From: Closterium sp. Naga37s-1
Taxonomy: Eukaryota; Streptophyta; Zygnematophyceae; Desmidiales; Closteriaceae
Direction: 5' to 3'
NCBI GenBank assembly: GCA_947471745.1
Contig: CANJKZ010000778.1
Coordinates: 1-64,000 of the forward strand
Length of the DNA: 64,000 nt
A model generated the notes under the pieces. The model ran no database searches. It was not told the DNA's origin and saw only the letters and a program-made list of their open reading frames with translations. Made by a program: the position numbers and the translations under genes. How positions within the stretch are numbered: the stretch's first letter is position 1; each line of letters begins with the position of its first letter. Below are positions 23,151-32,269 of the stretch, piece after piece.

Positions 23151-23560
23151 TCAACCCCCCACATGCTGGAGGACAGCAGTGCTCACCAAGTTCGTAGAGA
23201 ACGAGGGGAGGTGGAGACCTGACAGTGACCTAGACGGAACCGCCGGACAGGGCAGAACAGTGGAGGGACGTGCAAGGACTGGGCCCCCAGAGGGGTCAGC
23301 CAAGGACATAGCAACAGGTGCAGTAAGCGGTGTGACTGTGGTACTCTCGCGAAAGAAACAGCGGGAGGCACCTGAGTCAAGCGTGAAGGTGTGCAAGGCC
23401 GCAGCAGACGCAGTACCAGAGAGAGCAGACTCACCAGCACCTAGGGCAGCAGACTCACTAGCACCTAGAGCAACAGCCTCTATACCTGGGTCTGGCGGCA
23501 CACACAGGTAACAGTCACCCTCAGCACTAACAGTCAATGCATACATGGCAGATAGGATAG
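23151..23560 (-). pseudogene. Copia C copy 2: protease
   Basis: The frame reads MYALTVSAEGDCYLCVPPDPGI, then LHTFTLDSGASRCFFRESTTVTPL with an intact DSGA aspartic-protease loop, and runs to LVSTAVLQHVGG. The copia polyprotein protease is fused to gag on one side and integrase on the other. Here a frameshift at about 23150 separates it from the integrase frame. Confidence 0.82.
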
Positions 23561-23569
23561 CATCAAAGT

Positions 23570-24859
23570 CTAGAGCAAAGATATCAACATTCTGCCTAAG
23601 CAGCGCCGCCCAGTCGGGGAGCTCAGCCGCGTCGGGGAACTCTGCATGGAAGGCGTCGGTAAGGCAGTAGAAGCAGCGGTGCTGAGTGTGAGACCTCCCG
23701 CATGTCTGACCAGTGCGGTCACCTGTGCGAATGACATACGGGCAGGGACCACTACCCCCAGCCGCCCCACGCTGAGCAAACCACTCACGGAGCTCCTGAG
23801 ACGAAAGAGGCTAACGCTAGTGCTGCCGCTGGCCACCTCCAAGGCCTCCCCTCTGGCCGGTGCCACCCCTGCCGCCCCCACTGCCGCCGCCGCCACCCCC
23901 ACTACCGCCACTACTGCCGCCACCACCGCTGCCACCACCACTCCCACTACCGCCACCACCGCCGCCACCTGCCCCGCCACCCCCACCACCACTACCTCCT
24001 CCACCGCCGCCCCCTCCACCGCCTCCATCGCCCCCACCACCACCTGCACCTCTGCCACCCCCACCGCTCCTTCCTCCCCTGCCCCTGCCGCTGCGGCGCC
24101 TCCCACTAGGGGCAGACGCAGCTCCTACTCCTCAGCACGAAGGTAGTCAACAGCTGCAGCAGAGGCGACTGAGGGGAGAAGGGGGGAGGGCGAACACCCC
24201 TCAAAGAAGGGGGTGCGAGGGGTGCCACGAGAAGCGCCTACAGCGACTATGCTAGTCTCAGCTGCTAGGAGGTGCTTCTCGAGCAGGTCGACATTGAGGT
24301 CGGTGGGGTCAAGTGCTAGGAGGAGGTCCCTGACTGCAATAAGAGAGTCAGGGAGGCGGGTGACTATGAAGTAGAGCGTGATGTACATGGGAGGGGATTT
24401 CTTGTCGAGAAACGCGGCGGGGAGCGCAGCACGGTAGCGAGTGTCTCTAGTGCGGAGGTGAGTGACTAGGTCGGCTACTGTGGCAAAGGCGGACAGGTCT
24501 GGGAACAGGTAGGGCAGGAGAGGGCGGCCTAGAGCAGCAGTGGCCGGGGAGGAGTAACGAGCGACTACAGCGTCGTACAGTGCTTTCGCTGTCTTATGCT
24601 GGCCAAAGTGGGCGCGTTCGGCTAACGGCAGGTGATTGCGAACGGCTAGGCGAGCAGCAGCGTCACGGGTAAGCCACTTTGAGCGGGTCGCACTGTCAGC
24701 TGTGGCGTCAGGGGCGGGCGAGGCGCCAGAAGTGAGGTCGAACAGCGAGGTACCGTCCTTAGAGTCTGTCAGCAGCAACAGCTGTAAATCGTCTAGCCAT
24801 GCAGCGAACACTATGGGGCGGCCCTCCGAATCGAATGTGAGAACGTTGAGAGTCGCCAT
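23570..24859 (-). pseudogene. Copia C copy 2: gag
   Basis: The capsid frame starts at 24859 (MATLNVLTFDSEGRP) and stays open for 244 residues to 24125 (VDYLRAEE). It has the copia gag landmarks LDDLQLLLLTDSKDGTSLFDL, KWLTRDAAARLAVRNHLP and VARYSSPATAALGRPLLPYLF. It is followed by a Gly-codon microsatellite (about 23850-24110) and then, in another frame, QELREWFAQRGAAGG and TCGRSHTQHRCFYCLTDAFHAEFP. The ATG is supported by its position just after the GC-rich leader. The Gly-run and stops after 24125 disconnect gag from protease. Confidence 0.82.
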
Positions 24860-24989
24860 AACAGGCAGAGCAGTCGGGCGCGCTAGTAGCAGAGCAGCAC
24901 GCTAGCAGCAGTGCAGCAGGAAGTGCGCTAGCAGCACTACAGCAGTAGGGCAGGGTGCGCACGGCAGGGCAGGGCGCGGCGCTCAGGTA

Positions 24990-25540
24990 GGGCGCACTAG
25001 CAAGGCAGGGCGCGTGGCGGCGCGGCGTGCGAGCAGGGCAGAGGCGCGCGCGCGGGCAGGGTAGAGACGTGCGCGCGGGCAGGGCAGAGGCGCGCGCACG
25101 GGCAGGGCAAAGGCGCGCGCGCGGGCAGGGCAGAGGCGCGCGCGCGGGCAGAGCAGAGGCGCACGGCGTGGGCAGGGCAGAGGCGCGCGCGCGGGCAGGG
25201 CAGAGGCGAGCGCGCGGGCAGGGCAGAGACGCGCGGCATGCTGGCAGGGCAGAGGCGCGCGGCAGCGCGACGCATAGGCAGGGCAGAGCGCGCAGCAGCG
25301 CGGCGCGCGGGCAGGGCAGGACGCGCGGCGGCGGGGCGCGCGGGCACGGGCAGGGCGCGCGGCGCGACGCGCGGGCAGGGCGACGCGGCGGCGCGACGCA
25401 CGGGCAGGGCAGGGCGCGCTGCAGCAGGCGGCGCGCAACTCAGTAGGGCGCGCTGTAGCAGTGGGCGTGCAGGCAAAGCAGTGCGTGCTGCAGCAGGCAG
25501 CACAAGGCAGGGCAGGGCAGTGTAGGGCAGGGCAGTACGG
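24990..25540 (-). repeat. GC-rich minisatellite in the copia C 5' leader
   Basis: Imperfect units of about 20 bases built on GCGCGCGGGCAGGGCAGAG repeat more than 20 times between the gag start and the primer site. All six frames are open by composition, so the ORFs here are not genes. The same repeat (only about 90 bp) ends copy 1 at 18951. Confidence 0.85.
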
Positions 25541-25615
25541 CGTGATCACACTAGCGCGACGGGTGGGGTAGCGCTACTCGGTGGGCCCTAAGCGATCGGT
25601 CCTAGGCTAGGACCT

Positions 25616-25627
25616 GCTCTGAAACCA
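25616..25627 (-). promoter_or_regulatory. Primer-binding site of copia C
   Basis: Minus strand TGGTTTCAGAGC differs at one base from the standard tRNA-iMet primer site TGGTATCAGAGC and abuts the inner end of the 5' LTR. Confidence 0.85.
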
Positions 25628-25757
25628 TGTAGAATAACGAAGAGGAATGAATGAACTAGCAACAGGATGGGTACAAGTAGCAAACCCTAATTTGGGTTGT
25701 ACCCCATATGGGCTACCCCACTACAGCCTACACAATCAGCAGCATATATGTTTGACA
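25628..25757 (-). repeat. 5' LTR of copia C (130 bp)
   Basis: This pairs with 13594-13724. It starts TGTAGAATAACG and ends GTTTGACA on the plus strand, directly outside the primer-binding site. Confidence 0.9.
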
Positions 25758-26120
25758 TGTCTGACATGACAACACTACCGAGCAAGCAGGAAACCTGCTA
25801 AAATTCTTATTATGTGCAATGATAATATTAATTCACCATGGTGTTTAAAATTGGTATGCCACTGGGTTGGATTTTCAAAAACAAGAAAAACTCTGATGGA
25901 TCAGGGTTTGAACAAGGTGTCACACTGATAATCAGGTTTTTGAACAGGTGCAACACTGATCACAAGGCTTGCTCAAAACCGAAAATTAGCCATGCCCTTG
26001 ACCTCAAAGTGAATGTAAAATAATTGAGATGATAAAAACTTGCAAATACGGACATATAAATAAGGGTACATGTGGAGTACGAAATGACCTAGACTATCCA
26101 TGTACTCTAAGGGGTACATT
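25758..26120. other. AT-rich spacer, no gene seen
   Basis: This lies between the copia C LTR and the gypsy E LTR region. Small repeats of the form CACTGAT(AA)TCAGG occur. No coding similarity, LTR pair or RNA gene is visible. Confidence 0.4.
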
Positions 26121-26702
26121 CCCTTATAGCAGTGAAATCCAACCGTGCGACTCCAGACGGTTACAAAACTGTCCGGGCAGAATCCTTGCCACTGCTGTTG
26201 CCTGATCCTGTCTGCCCTGACGGTCCAGATGTTCCGAAACCGTACGCGACTCGTCGCGTTATTCCGTCTCTTCGCATTCAGCCTCGATATTGTATGCTTC
26301 GTTTGCTGCGGTTAGGAGTACATAGTTTCTTTCTCATTTCACTATTCATAACACCACTTAGCTAGGTTGACCCGCTGTTACGGGTGCAATGAATTGAGGT
26401 AGCGAGGATTGCACTAAGTGTCAAACGAGTACAAAATGTGAGCGAAGGCATGAGCGAACATTTATACGCGAAACATGCAAACGGTAACGCGGTGCGTGTG
26501 AGCTAGCTAGTGCTACGCTGGCAGTGAGGTTCGGGCTAGTCCCGGAGCGTAGGCCGACACGGCCGGGCCAGCAGTGCGAGGTTTGGTGAAAACAGTACGC
26601 GCGAAGTCGGCGAAGCCCCGTTAGCAGTAACGGGCGAACAACGGCTGCTGCTGTACGCGATGTTGCAGGATGCGGTAAGGAATGTCGAGAAAATTCCTTA
26701 CA
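26121..26702 (-). repeat. 3' LTR region of gypsy element E (left limit uncertain)
   Basis: The right end is clear. On the minus strand a G-rich tract (GAGGGGGGGCGTAG) is followed by TGTAAGGAATTTTC at 26702, the expected polypurine tract and LTR start. The partner LTR is missing because the element is truncated at its 5' side, so the left boundary cannot be set. The LTR terminus forms a 9-bp hairpin (GTAAGGAAT...ATTCCTTAC). Confidence 0.5.
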
Positions 26703-26834
26703 CTACGCCCCCCCTCAAGAAGCCCCCTCCGCTACGCGAGTGCGTGTATATCGCGGAAACCCCGGCTCCTCAGGTACACTTGCAGGGCAGGGTGGTTTTC
26801 GATGTTGGCCAGGGGCACCCAGCTATCCTCAGTT

Positions 26835-27016
26835 TGTCAGAATGTTATATTTCTCTAGTCTGCAGTGGGGTACTCTATAGTGAGTACAGCCCTGTTAGGG
26901 TTTGCTATATGTACTCAACTGCCTGCTAGTGAAACCCCCTCTTTTGCCTATTCTCTCTTTGCCTAGCTAGCTAAACCCTAGCTATGGCTCCTGCATTCTA
27001 GCTACTGATTGTGACA
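26835..27016 (+). repeat. 5' LTR of the non-autonomous element
   Basis: This 182-bp repeat begins TGTCAGAATG and ends TTGTGACA. It contains GTTAGGGTTTGCTATATGTAC, a block shared in degenerate form with the copia C LTR. Confidence 0.92.
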
Positions 27017-27028
27017 TGCTATCAGAGC
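27017..27028 (+). promoter_or_regulatory. Primer-binding site of the non-autonomous element
   Basis: TGCTATCAGAGC directly follows the LTR and differs at one base from the tRNA-iMet primer site. Confidence 0.8.
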
Positions 27029-27179
27029 GGTTACGCTCCTGGCCTGTGGGCCCGCCTGCTTCCGCTACCATACTGTCTGTCGCGCGCCCCGTGGCGTGCG
27101 ATGTTCATTTTTTCTTCCCGCCACGCGCTTGGGGCGCGTGGCGGTTTCCTGCCCGCCGTGCGCCCCGGGAACGCGCGGC

Positions 27180-27545
27180 GGTTTCGTTGCCCGTCGTGGA
27201 GCCCCGGGGGCCTGCGCGTCGCCCCCCCCCTCCCGTCGCCCGCCGCGGCGCCCTGGGGGCCCGCGCGTCGCCCCCCTCCCGTCGCCCGTCGTGGCGCCCC
27301 GGGGGCCCGCGCGTTGCCCGCTCCCGTCGACCGTCGTGGCGTCCCGGGGGCCCGCGCGTCGCCCCTCCTCCCGTCGCCCGTCGAAGCGCCCCGGGGGCCT
27401 GCGCGCAGCCCTTCCCGTCGCCCGCCGCGGCGCCCTGGGGGCCCGCGCATCACCCCTCCCTCCCGTCGCCCGTCGAAGCGCCCCAGGGGCTGCGCGCCGC
27501 CCTTCCCGTCGCCCGTCGCAGCGCCCCAGGGACCCGTGCGCCACC
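27180..27545 (+). repeat. Minisatellite inside the non-autonomous element
   Basis: About eight imperfect units of 40-50 bases carry the core CGCCCCGGGGGCCCGCGCGTC followed by a CCCGTCGCCCGTCG-type run. The long ORFs in several frames here follow from GC content and repetition rather than coding. Confidence 0.8.
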
Positions 27546-28092
27546 TGCGTTTAGGATGGGGTGGCGGGTATGGGGGTGGCAGGTGTGTGAGCCGTCCCCT
27601 GCTCCTCCTCCTCCTCCGTCTCGCACTGCAGCAGCTGCCACTGAGAGGGGTGGGTGTGTGGGAGCCGAGGGAGTGGTGCTAGGGGGGTAACGTGGGAGTG
27701 GAGCTAGGGGTATAGCAAGGGGTGTGTGAAAGGGGGGTGGGACAGTTGGGGGAGGTTGAGCTGAAGTAGCCATCGTGTCGCCAGCAGTACCAGTAGTCCG
27801 AAGGCTACAATCTCCGGTAGTCGCCAGTCGCCCGTGGGTCAGTTGCTCCAGCCGCTCGGCGTAGCCGCGGAGCCAGTTACTCCTGTAGTCCGGGCCATTG
27901 CTTCGGTAGCCACTGAGCCAGCCGCTCCTGTGTGTCTACAGCTTCCGCCATCGCCTCCCATCACCTCTCCTCTCACAGTCCCTCCTCCTCCTCACTTGCC
28001 CTCTGTGATTGCCTCTAGCTTTGCTTGAACTTGTGAACCTGCTCTGTGACTGCTTGCTGTGCTGATTATACCCCACTTTGACTATGGGGGTG

Positions 28093-28273
28093 TGTCAGAA
28101 TGTTATATTTCTCTAGTTTGCAGTGGGGTACTCTATAGTGAGTACAGCCCTGTTAGGGTTTGTTATATGTACTCAACTGCCTGCTAGTGAAACCCCCTCT
28201 TTTGCCTATTCTCTCTTGCCTAGCTAGCTAAACCCTAGCTATGGCTCCTGTATTCTAGCTACTGATTGTGACA
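28093..28273 (+). repeat. 3' LTR of the non-autonomous element
   Basis: This 181-bp partner of 26835-27016 shows a handful of differences. It is preceded by the tract TATGGGGGTG and followed at once by the CAGTT duplication. Confidence 0.92.
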
Positions 28274-30853
28274 CAGTTGGCGTGCGGTCCTTCCAGCGAA
28301 CGAGGAACTCAATCTTCCTGATTCCTATGGGGTGTCGAATCCGATGGCTCATGAGTTTTTCAGGCTCAATGATCGGCTCCGATGCAGGGCGAGTCGTGGA
28401 TGGCGGGCAGTGACGAGGCAGTTGGCTCGTGGTTGGGATGTATGGGCAAAGCAGGCTGACGTGGAATGATGGGCTGATGTACCAGTCTGTCGGCAACAGT
28501 AAGTGTGCTGTCACGGGGGTGATCATGTGGCTGATTTGGAATGGTCCATAGTAGCGTGGTCGTAACTTCGGTACGACGGGCAGCCTTAAGTTCTGTGTGT
28601 CAAGCAGGACGTAATCTCCGGACTGGTATGTGACTGGGCTGCGGTAGCGGTCGGCGTTGCGCTTAGCGATGACATTTGCTTTTTTTATTGCTTCTGCGGC
28701 TCTGGTGCGGGCAGCTTGCAGAATCTCGGCGAATTGCTGTACACGTGGTGTTGGGTTGTCGGACTCGGCGTCATGGGCACTATAGGGTTTTGCCCGTAGT
28801 TCAGGTAGAACGGGGACTGCTGCGTCGTCGCTGACGTGGCATTGTTGTACGCGAACTCGATCAGCGGCATCTGCTGCTCCCAAGTTGTCGGGTCGTCGCA
28901 CGTGGCACGAATCAACTGCTCCATCGTCTGATTCGTCCGCTCCGTTTGAACGTCGGTCTCGGGGTGGTACAACGAGCTGAACTGTAGCCTGGTCCCGAAC
29001 TGTTCCCAAAGGTTCTTCCAGAAGTTGCTGGTGAACTTTGTGTCGCGATCGCTGATTATCGCGGCTGGTATCACGTGTAGTCGAACGACGGCTGCGATGA
29101 ACAGGCGAGCGGTTTCTTCGGCTGAGATCGATTTCTTGCACACAGCGAAGTGTGCCATCTTCATCAACCTGTCAACGACGGCCATAACAGCGTCGTTACC
29201 CCCAGGGTTCGAAGGTAACCCTGTGATGAAATCCATGGTAACCTGCTGCTAGGCGCGCTCGGGCAGTGGAATTGGCTGCAACTGACCCGTCTTTCTTTTT
29301 TGCGAGCTCTTCATCACCTAACACGTAGGACACGAGCCCACGTGGTGCTATACGTCGGTCAACAGCTCCGGCCAGTAGTAATACCGCTGCAGTTGCTATC
29401 GCCTTTTTTCTACCCCAAAATGTCCCAAGGTAATCCCGTCGTGTGCCTCCTGCAGTAACAGTTCCCTCAGTAGTGAGTACGCGGGTACCCAGATGCGGTT
29501 GGTGCCTGTCTTTACATAATAGACTCCTTTAGCTTCTGCCAGTTGCTGTGAATTTCCGGTCGTGAAAAATGGGTCGGTATTGTATCCGTGGGTGAATAGG
29601 CATGTTAGCAGTGGGTTTGTTTGGGCGAGTAGGATGGCGTGGAGTTGGGCGGTGGGGCGTGTGAGTGCGTCGGCGATGTTGGATGCACCTTTTTTGTGCG
29701 TGATCGTGTAGTGGAAATTGGACTCCCAATAGTCCAACCAGCGGATCGGTCGCGGGTTGAGATTCAGTTGGGTGCGAAGGTACTGTAGTGATCGGTGGTC
29801 TGTCCGTACTGTCACGTCTGCTCCTGTGAGGTAACATCGCCACACCTTGAACGCGTGCACGATCGCCAGCATCTCGCGGACGTGTATCGGGTAGTCGCGC
29901 TTGAGCAGGTGAAGTTTGCGGGACTCGTACGTGATTGGCTGGAGGACGTTCCCGAAGTCCTGCAACAGTACTGCTCCCACGGCGATGTCGCTAGCGTCGG
30001 TGACGAGCTCGAACGAACGGTGCGGATCTGCGATGTGAAGCACGGGCGGCGAGCACAAAATTTGTTCGAGGTCCGAGAAGGCAGCTTGCTCTTTCTCCCC
30101 CCACGTGTACTCAACCCCCTTCCTCAGCAGGTCAGTCAACGGGGCAGTCAACTTCGCCACGTCGGGGACGAACTGGTGCACATAGTTGACGAACCCCAAA
30201 AAGCTCTGCAACTCAGTCAAGTTTGTCGGCGCGTGCCACGCTTGAATTGTCGCGATCTTCTTCGGGTCTATTTCCACTCCTTCAGCTGAAATAATGTGTC
30301 CCATAAACTCCAGTTGGTCCTGTAAAAGCTCACACTTATAAGCTTTGGTCAGTAGGCGGTTTTCACTCAGTATTTTAAAAACTGCTTCGATGTCCTGTGA
30401 GTGCTGTGCTCTGTCTGGGCTGTAAATCAGGATGTTGTCGAGGTATACGATGACGCACTTATCTAAAAGCGAGCGGAACGCTTCGTTCATGGTCATTTGA
30501 AAGTTGGCGGGGGCGTTGGTCAGTTCGAAGGGCATGACTGTATATTCGAAGGATCCGTAGCGTGTTCGGAAGGCTGTCTTGGGGCAGTCGGGTGGGTTGA
30601 CGCGAATCTGGTGGTAACCCCATCTAAGGTAGATTTTCGAGAAAACCCGGGTTGCGCGCAGTTGGTCGATCAGTTTGTCGGCTCGCGGGATGGGGTAACG
30701 GGATTTGATGGTAACCCTGTTCAGTGCCCTGTAGTCTATGCACATGCGAAAACCCCCGTCCTTCTTCGGCGTGAACAATATCGGTGCTGCGAAGGGTGAC
30801 GAACTCGGGCGAATGAACTATTTTTTTAGCAGGTAATCCAGCTGTGTGAGAGT

Positions 30854-32000
30854 ATGACGGCTTATGCCAGCTATGCTTGCTTGCCTTTACTTTATCATGC
30901 TATTTCTAGCATAGGATAATTATATGCATGCATGAATTGCTTGATTTCCTGGGCTAGGTGCTTTCCTATATTTTATTATAGTTATAGCACCGATCTAGGT
31001 TGCGTGCACCGAATTCTGGCCTTTCGGTTGCCACCGAATTGCCTCCTACCGAATTCGGGAAGGATCTGTTCGGGACGCTTCGCGACCCGCGGAACCTTCG
31101 CGTAACACCTGGTTACGGGGCCTTGTGTCGAGCCTATATATAGCCTTGTGTTCACCTCGACTTCTGTTTGCTCCAATTGTCGAAATGGAATCCCAGCATC
31201 ACATCCCATTCAATCACATTCAAACCGCCTGACTGCAGTCCGATTTCAACAACATTCTTCTGGCTTTCACATCATTTGCCCGAAGCCATTCAATTCATTG
31301 AACTCATTGGCTTGCATGGTATTCCCAGTTGCCTCCGAATGTCGTTTTGCAGGTCGCATTCTCACAGAACCAGTGTAAAGCATCGTCTGAACCGTCAAGG
31401 CAACAAAGCTTATTGTATGTTGTGCAAAGCTTATTGCCGTCAGGGGCGTTGCTACGACGAAACGGCTTTTACGGCTGTCGGAAGAGCAAATGTCCATTAA
31501 CGGTGCGCGTGGTTTGGTCGCTAGCTACTTTCCGCGTTACTGAATGTGCATACAGCGGAGTATCATGCAGGCCTGCCTGAGTGAATACAGAGGGTTTTCT
31601 TTACCACGCATTCCACACATGCAATGCTGGACTCATGTGGAGAAGGCAAAAAAGGACCTGGAAATTTCACCTCCTGTTTAGCTCGCTTTGGGTTGTGTGA
31701 AGTTGATCAGGGGGGTCCATGAGAGGCAATTGTTCGGTTCTTCAACGCCGTAGTGGAGCCAGCGTCATTCCTTCACTTGATAGTGTGTATTTCCCCTGCT
31801 TAGACTGATCGTCCTGTTTTGCCTTTCAGGGGGTATTTCTATTGCACACCCTTTGACACACGTTGATTCGCTTGCGAACAGGCTTCCTTTCGGAACTGTG
31901 CATGCGACCCAGTCAAAAAAGACCTGCGGAACTAGTCAGTTTCGCTAGGGGCGGTGGGATGGAAAGCAGAATCAAGCGAAAATTTGGATATTTCGTGAGG
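30854..32000. other. Spacer with a TATA-like motif, no recognised gene
   Basis: This is about 1.1 kb between truncated gypsy E and the repeat at 32001. A TATATATA motif lies at 31135-31142, downstream of a GTAAC-ACCTG-GTTAC hairpin, so it could be a promoter or solo-LTR remnant. Short ORFs (for example 31148-31378) show no recognisable domain. Confidence 0.4.
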
Positions 32001-32058
32001 GGAGGAAGGGTTGGGGGACGAATGTGCGGAAGGGCGGAAGCCCTAGGTCAAGATTCGG
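32001..32058. repeat. 58-bp direct repeat flanking the copia F array, left copy
   Basis: This is identical over 58 bases to 50533-50590. It starts GGAGGAAGGGTTGGGGG and ends TCAAGATTCGG. It abuts an internally truncated LTR, whereas the right copy abuts an intact LTR end. Confidence 0.95.
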
Positions 32059-32217
32059 TTTGAAGGCAGCTTTGAAATATATCGAGTCTTCGGCTGAAAT
32101 CTGATTGGTGGTGGAACTTTCGAAGTACTTCCCGAAGCTCTGATTCATCGCCGACATTCCCCCTTGCTGCTGCTTGTGTGCAAAGGGCTGGGGCGGCAGA
32201 AACTCGATTCTCCAACA
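32059..32217 (-). repeat. LTR 1 of array F, truncated (about 160 of 498 bp)
   Basis: Only the start (in minus orientation TGTTGGAGAATCGAG...) of the 3' LTR remains. The rest is replaced by the 58-bp flank. The switch occurs at TTCGG, present both in the full LTR (CACTTCGGTTTG) and in the flank (AGATTCGG). Confidence 0.92.
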
Positions 32218-32269
32218 CTCCCCCTCGCACCAGACCCGAAGCACACATACACCCATGCTGATGCTCCTT

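Larger units (their letters stand above)
13594..25757 (-). mobile_element. Copia element C: head-to-tail dimer, two bodies and two outer LTRs
   Basis: Short LTRs of about 130 bp flank two consecutive minus-strand copia bodies: copy 1 (13725-18951) and copy 2 (18952-25627). The bodies are collinear and closely similar from the 3' untranslated region through RNase H, RT, linker, integrase and protease. No LTR lies between them. The 5' leader repeat of copy 1 runs directly into the 3' untranslated region of copy 2 at GCAGTAC. The 5-bp flanks differ (TTTTA on the left, TGTCT on the right), so there is no simple target duplication. Both bodies carry stops and frameshifts. Confidence 0.85.
26835..28273 (+). 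mobile_element. Non-autonomous LTR element (TRIM/LARD-like, 1439 bp) inserted in gypsy E
   Basis: LTRs at 26835-27016 and 28093-28273 are nearly identical, both TGTCAGAATG...TTGTGACA. CAGTT occurs at 26830-26834 and 28274-28278, a perfect 5-bp target duplication. A primer site (TGCTATCAGAGC, 27017-27028) and polypurine tract (TATGGGGGTG, 28083-28092) are in place. The 1.08-kb interior has no gag or pol, only GC-rich minisatellite and Ser/Pro-rich open frames. It must rely on another element's proteins. LTR similarity points to the copia C family. Confidence 0.93.
26732..30853 (-). pseudogene. Ty3/gypsy chromovirus element E: RT, RNase H, integrase, chromodomain
   Basis: Frame 30778-29396 (460 residues) contains [26 protein letters not shown] palm and RNase H (YPIHVREMLAIVHAFKVWRCYL, ADVTVRTDHRSLQYL, NIADALTRPT). 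Frame 29236-28685 has the integrase core (MDFITGLPSNPGGNDAVMAV, ISDRDTKFTSNFW, ERTNQTMEQLIR). Then comes GDYVLLDTQNLRLP and a chromodomain (RKIEFLVRWKDRTPT...). That domain is split at 28274 by an inserted element and resumes at 26834 (EDSWVPLANIENHP), ending at a TAG at 26732. RT active-site changes (DLRSGYHQ to YLRWGYHQ, YLDD to YLDN) and stops show it is dead. It is truncated at about 30853 before gag. Confidence 0.9.

Noticed and set aside
23860-24255. Proline-rich plus-strand ORF
   Set aside because: It is produced by the CCN microsatellite opposite the Gly codons of copia C gag.
24983-25549. Long Ala/Arg/Pro-rich ORFs in the copia C leader
   Set aside because: All frames are open because of a GC-rich tandem repeat between the primer site and gag.
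27011-27690. Overlapping plus-strand ORFs of about 223 residues in the non-autonomous element
   Set aside because: Several frames are open at once across a GC-rich minisatellite, so the length is compositional.
31135-31142. TATATATA as a definite promoter
   Set aside because: No downstream gene or LTR structure supports it, so it is only noted in the spacer.
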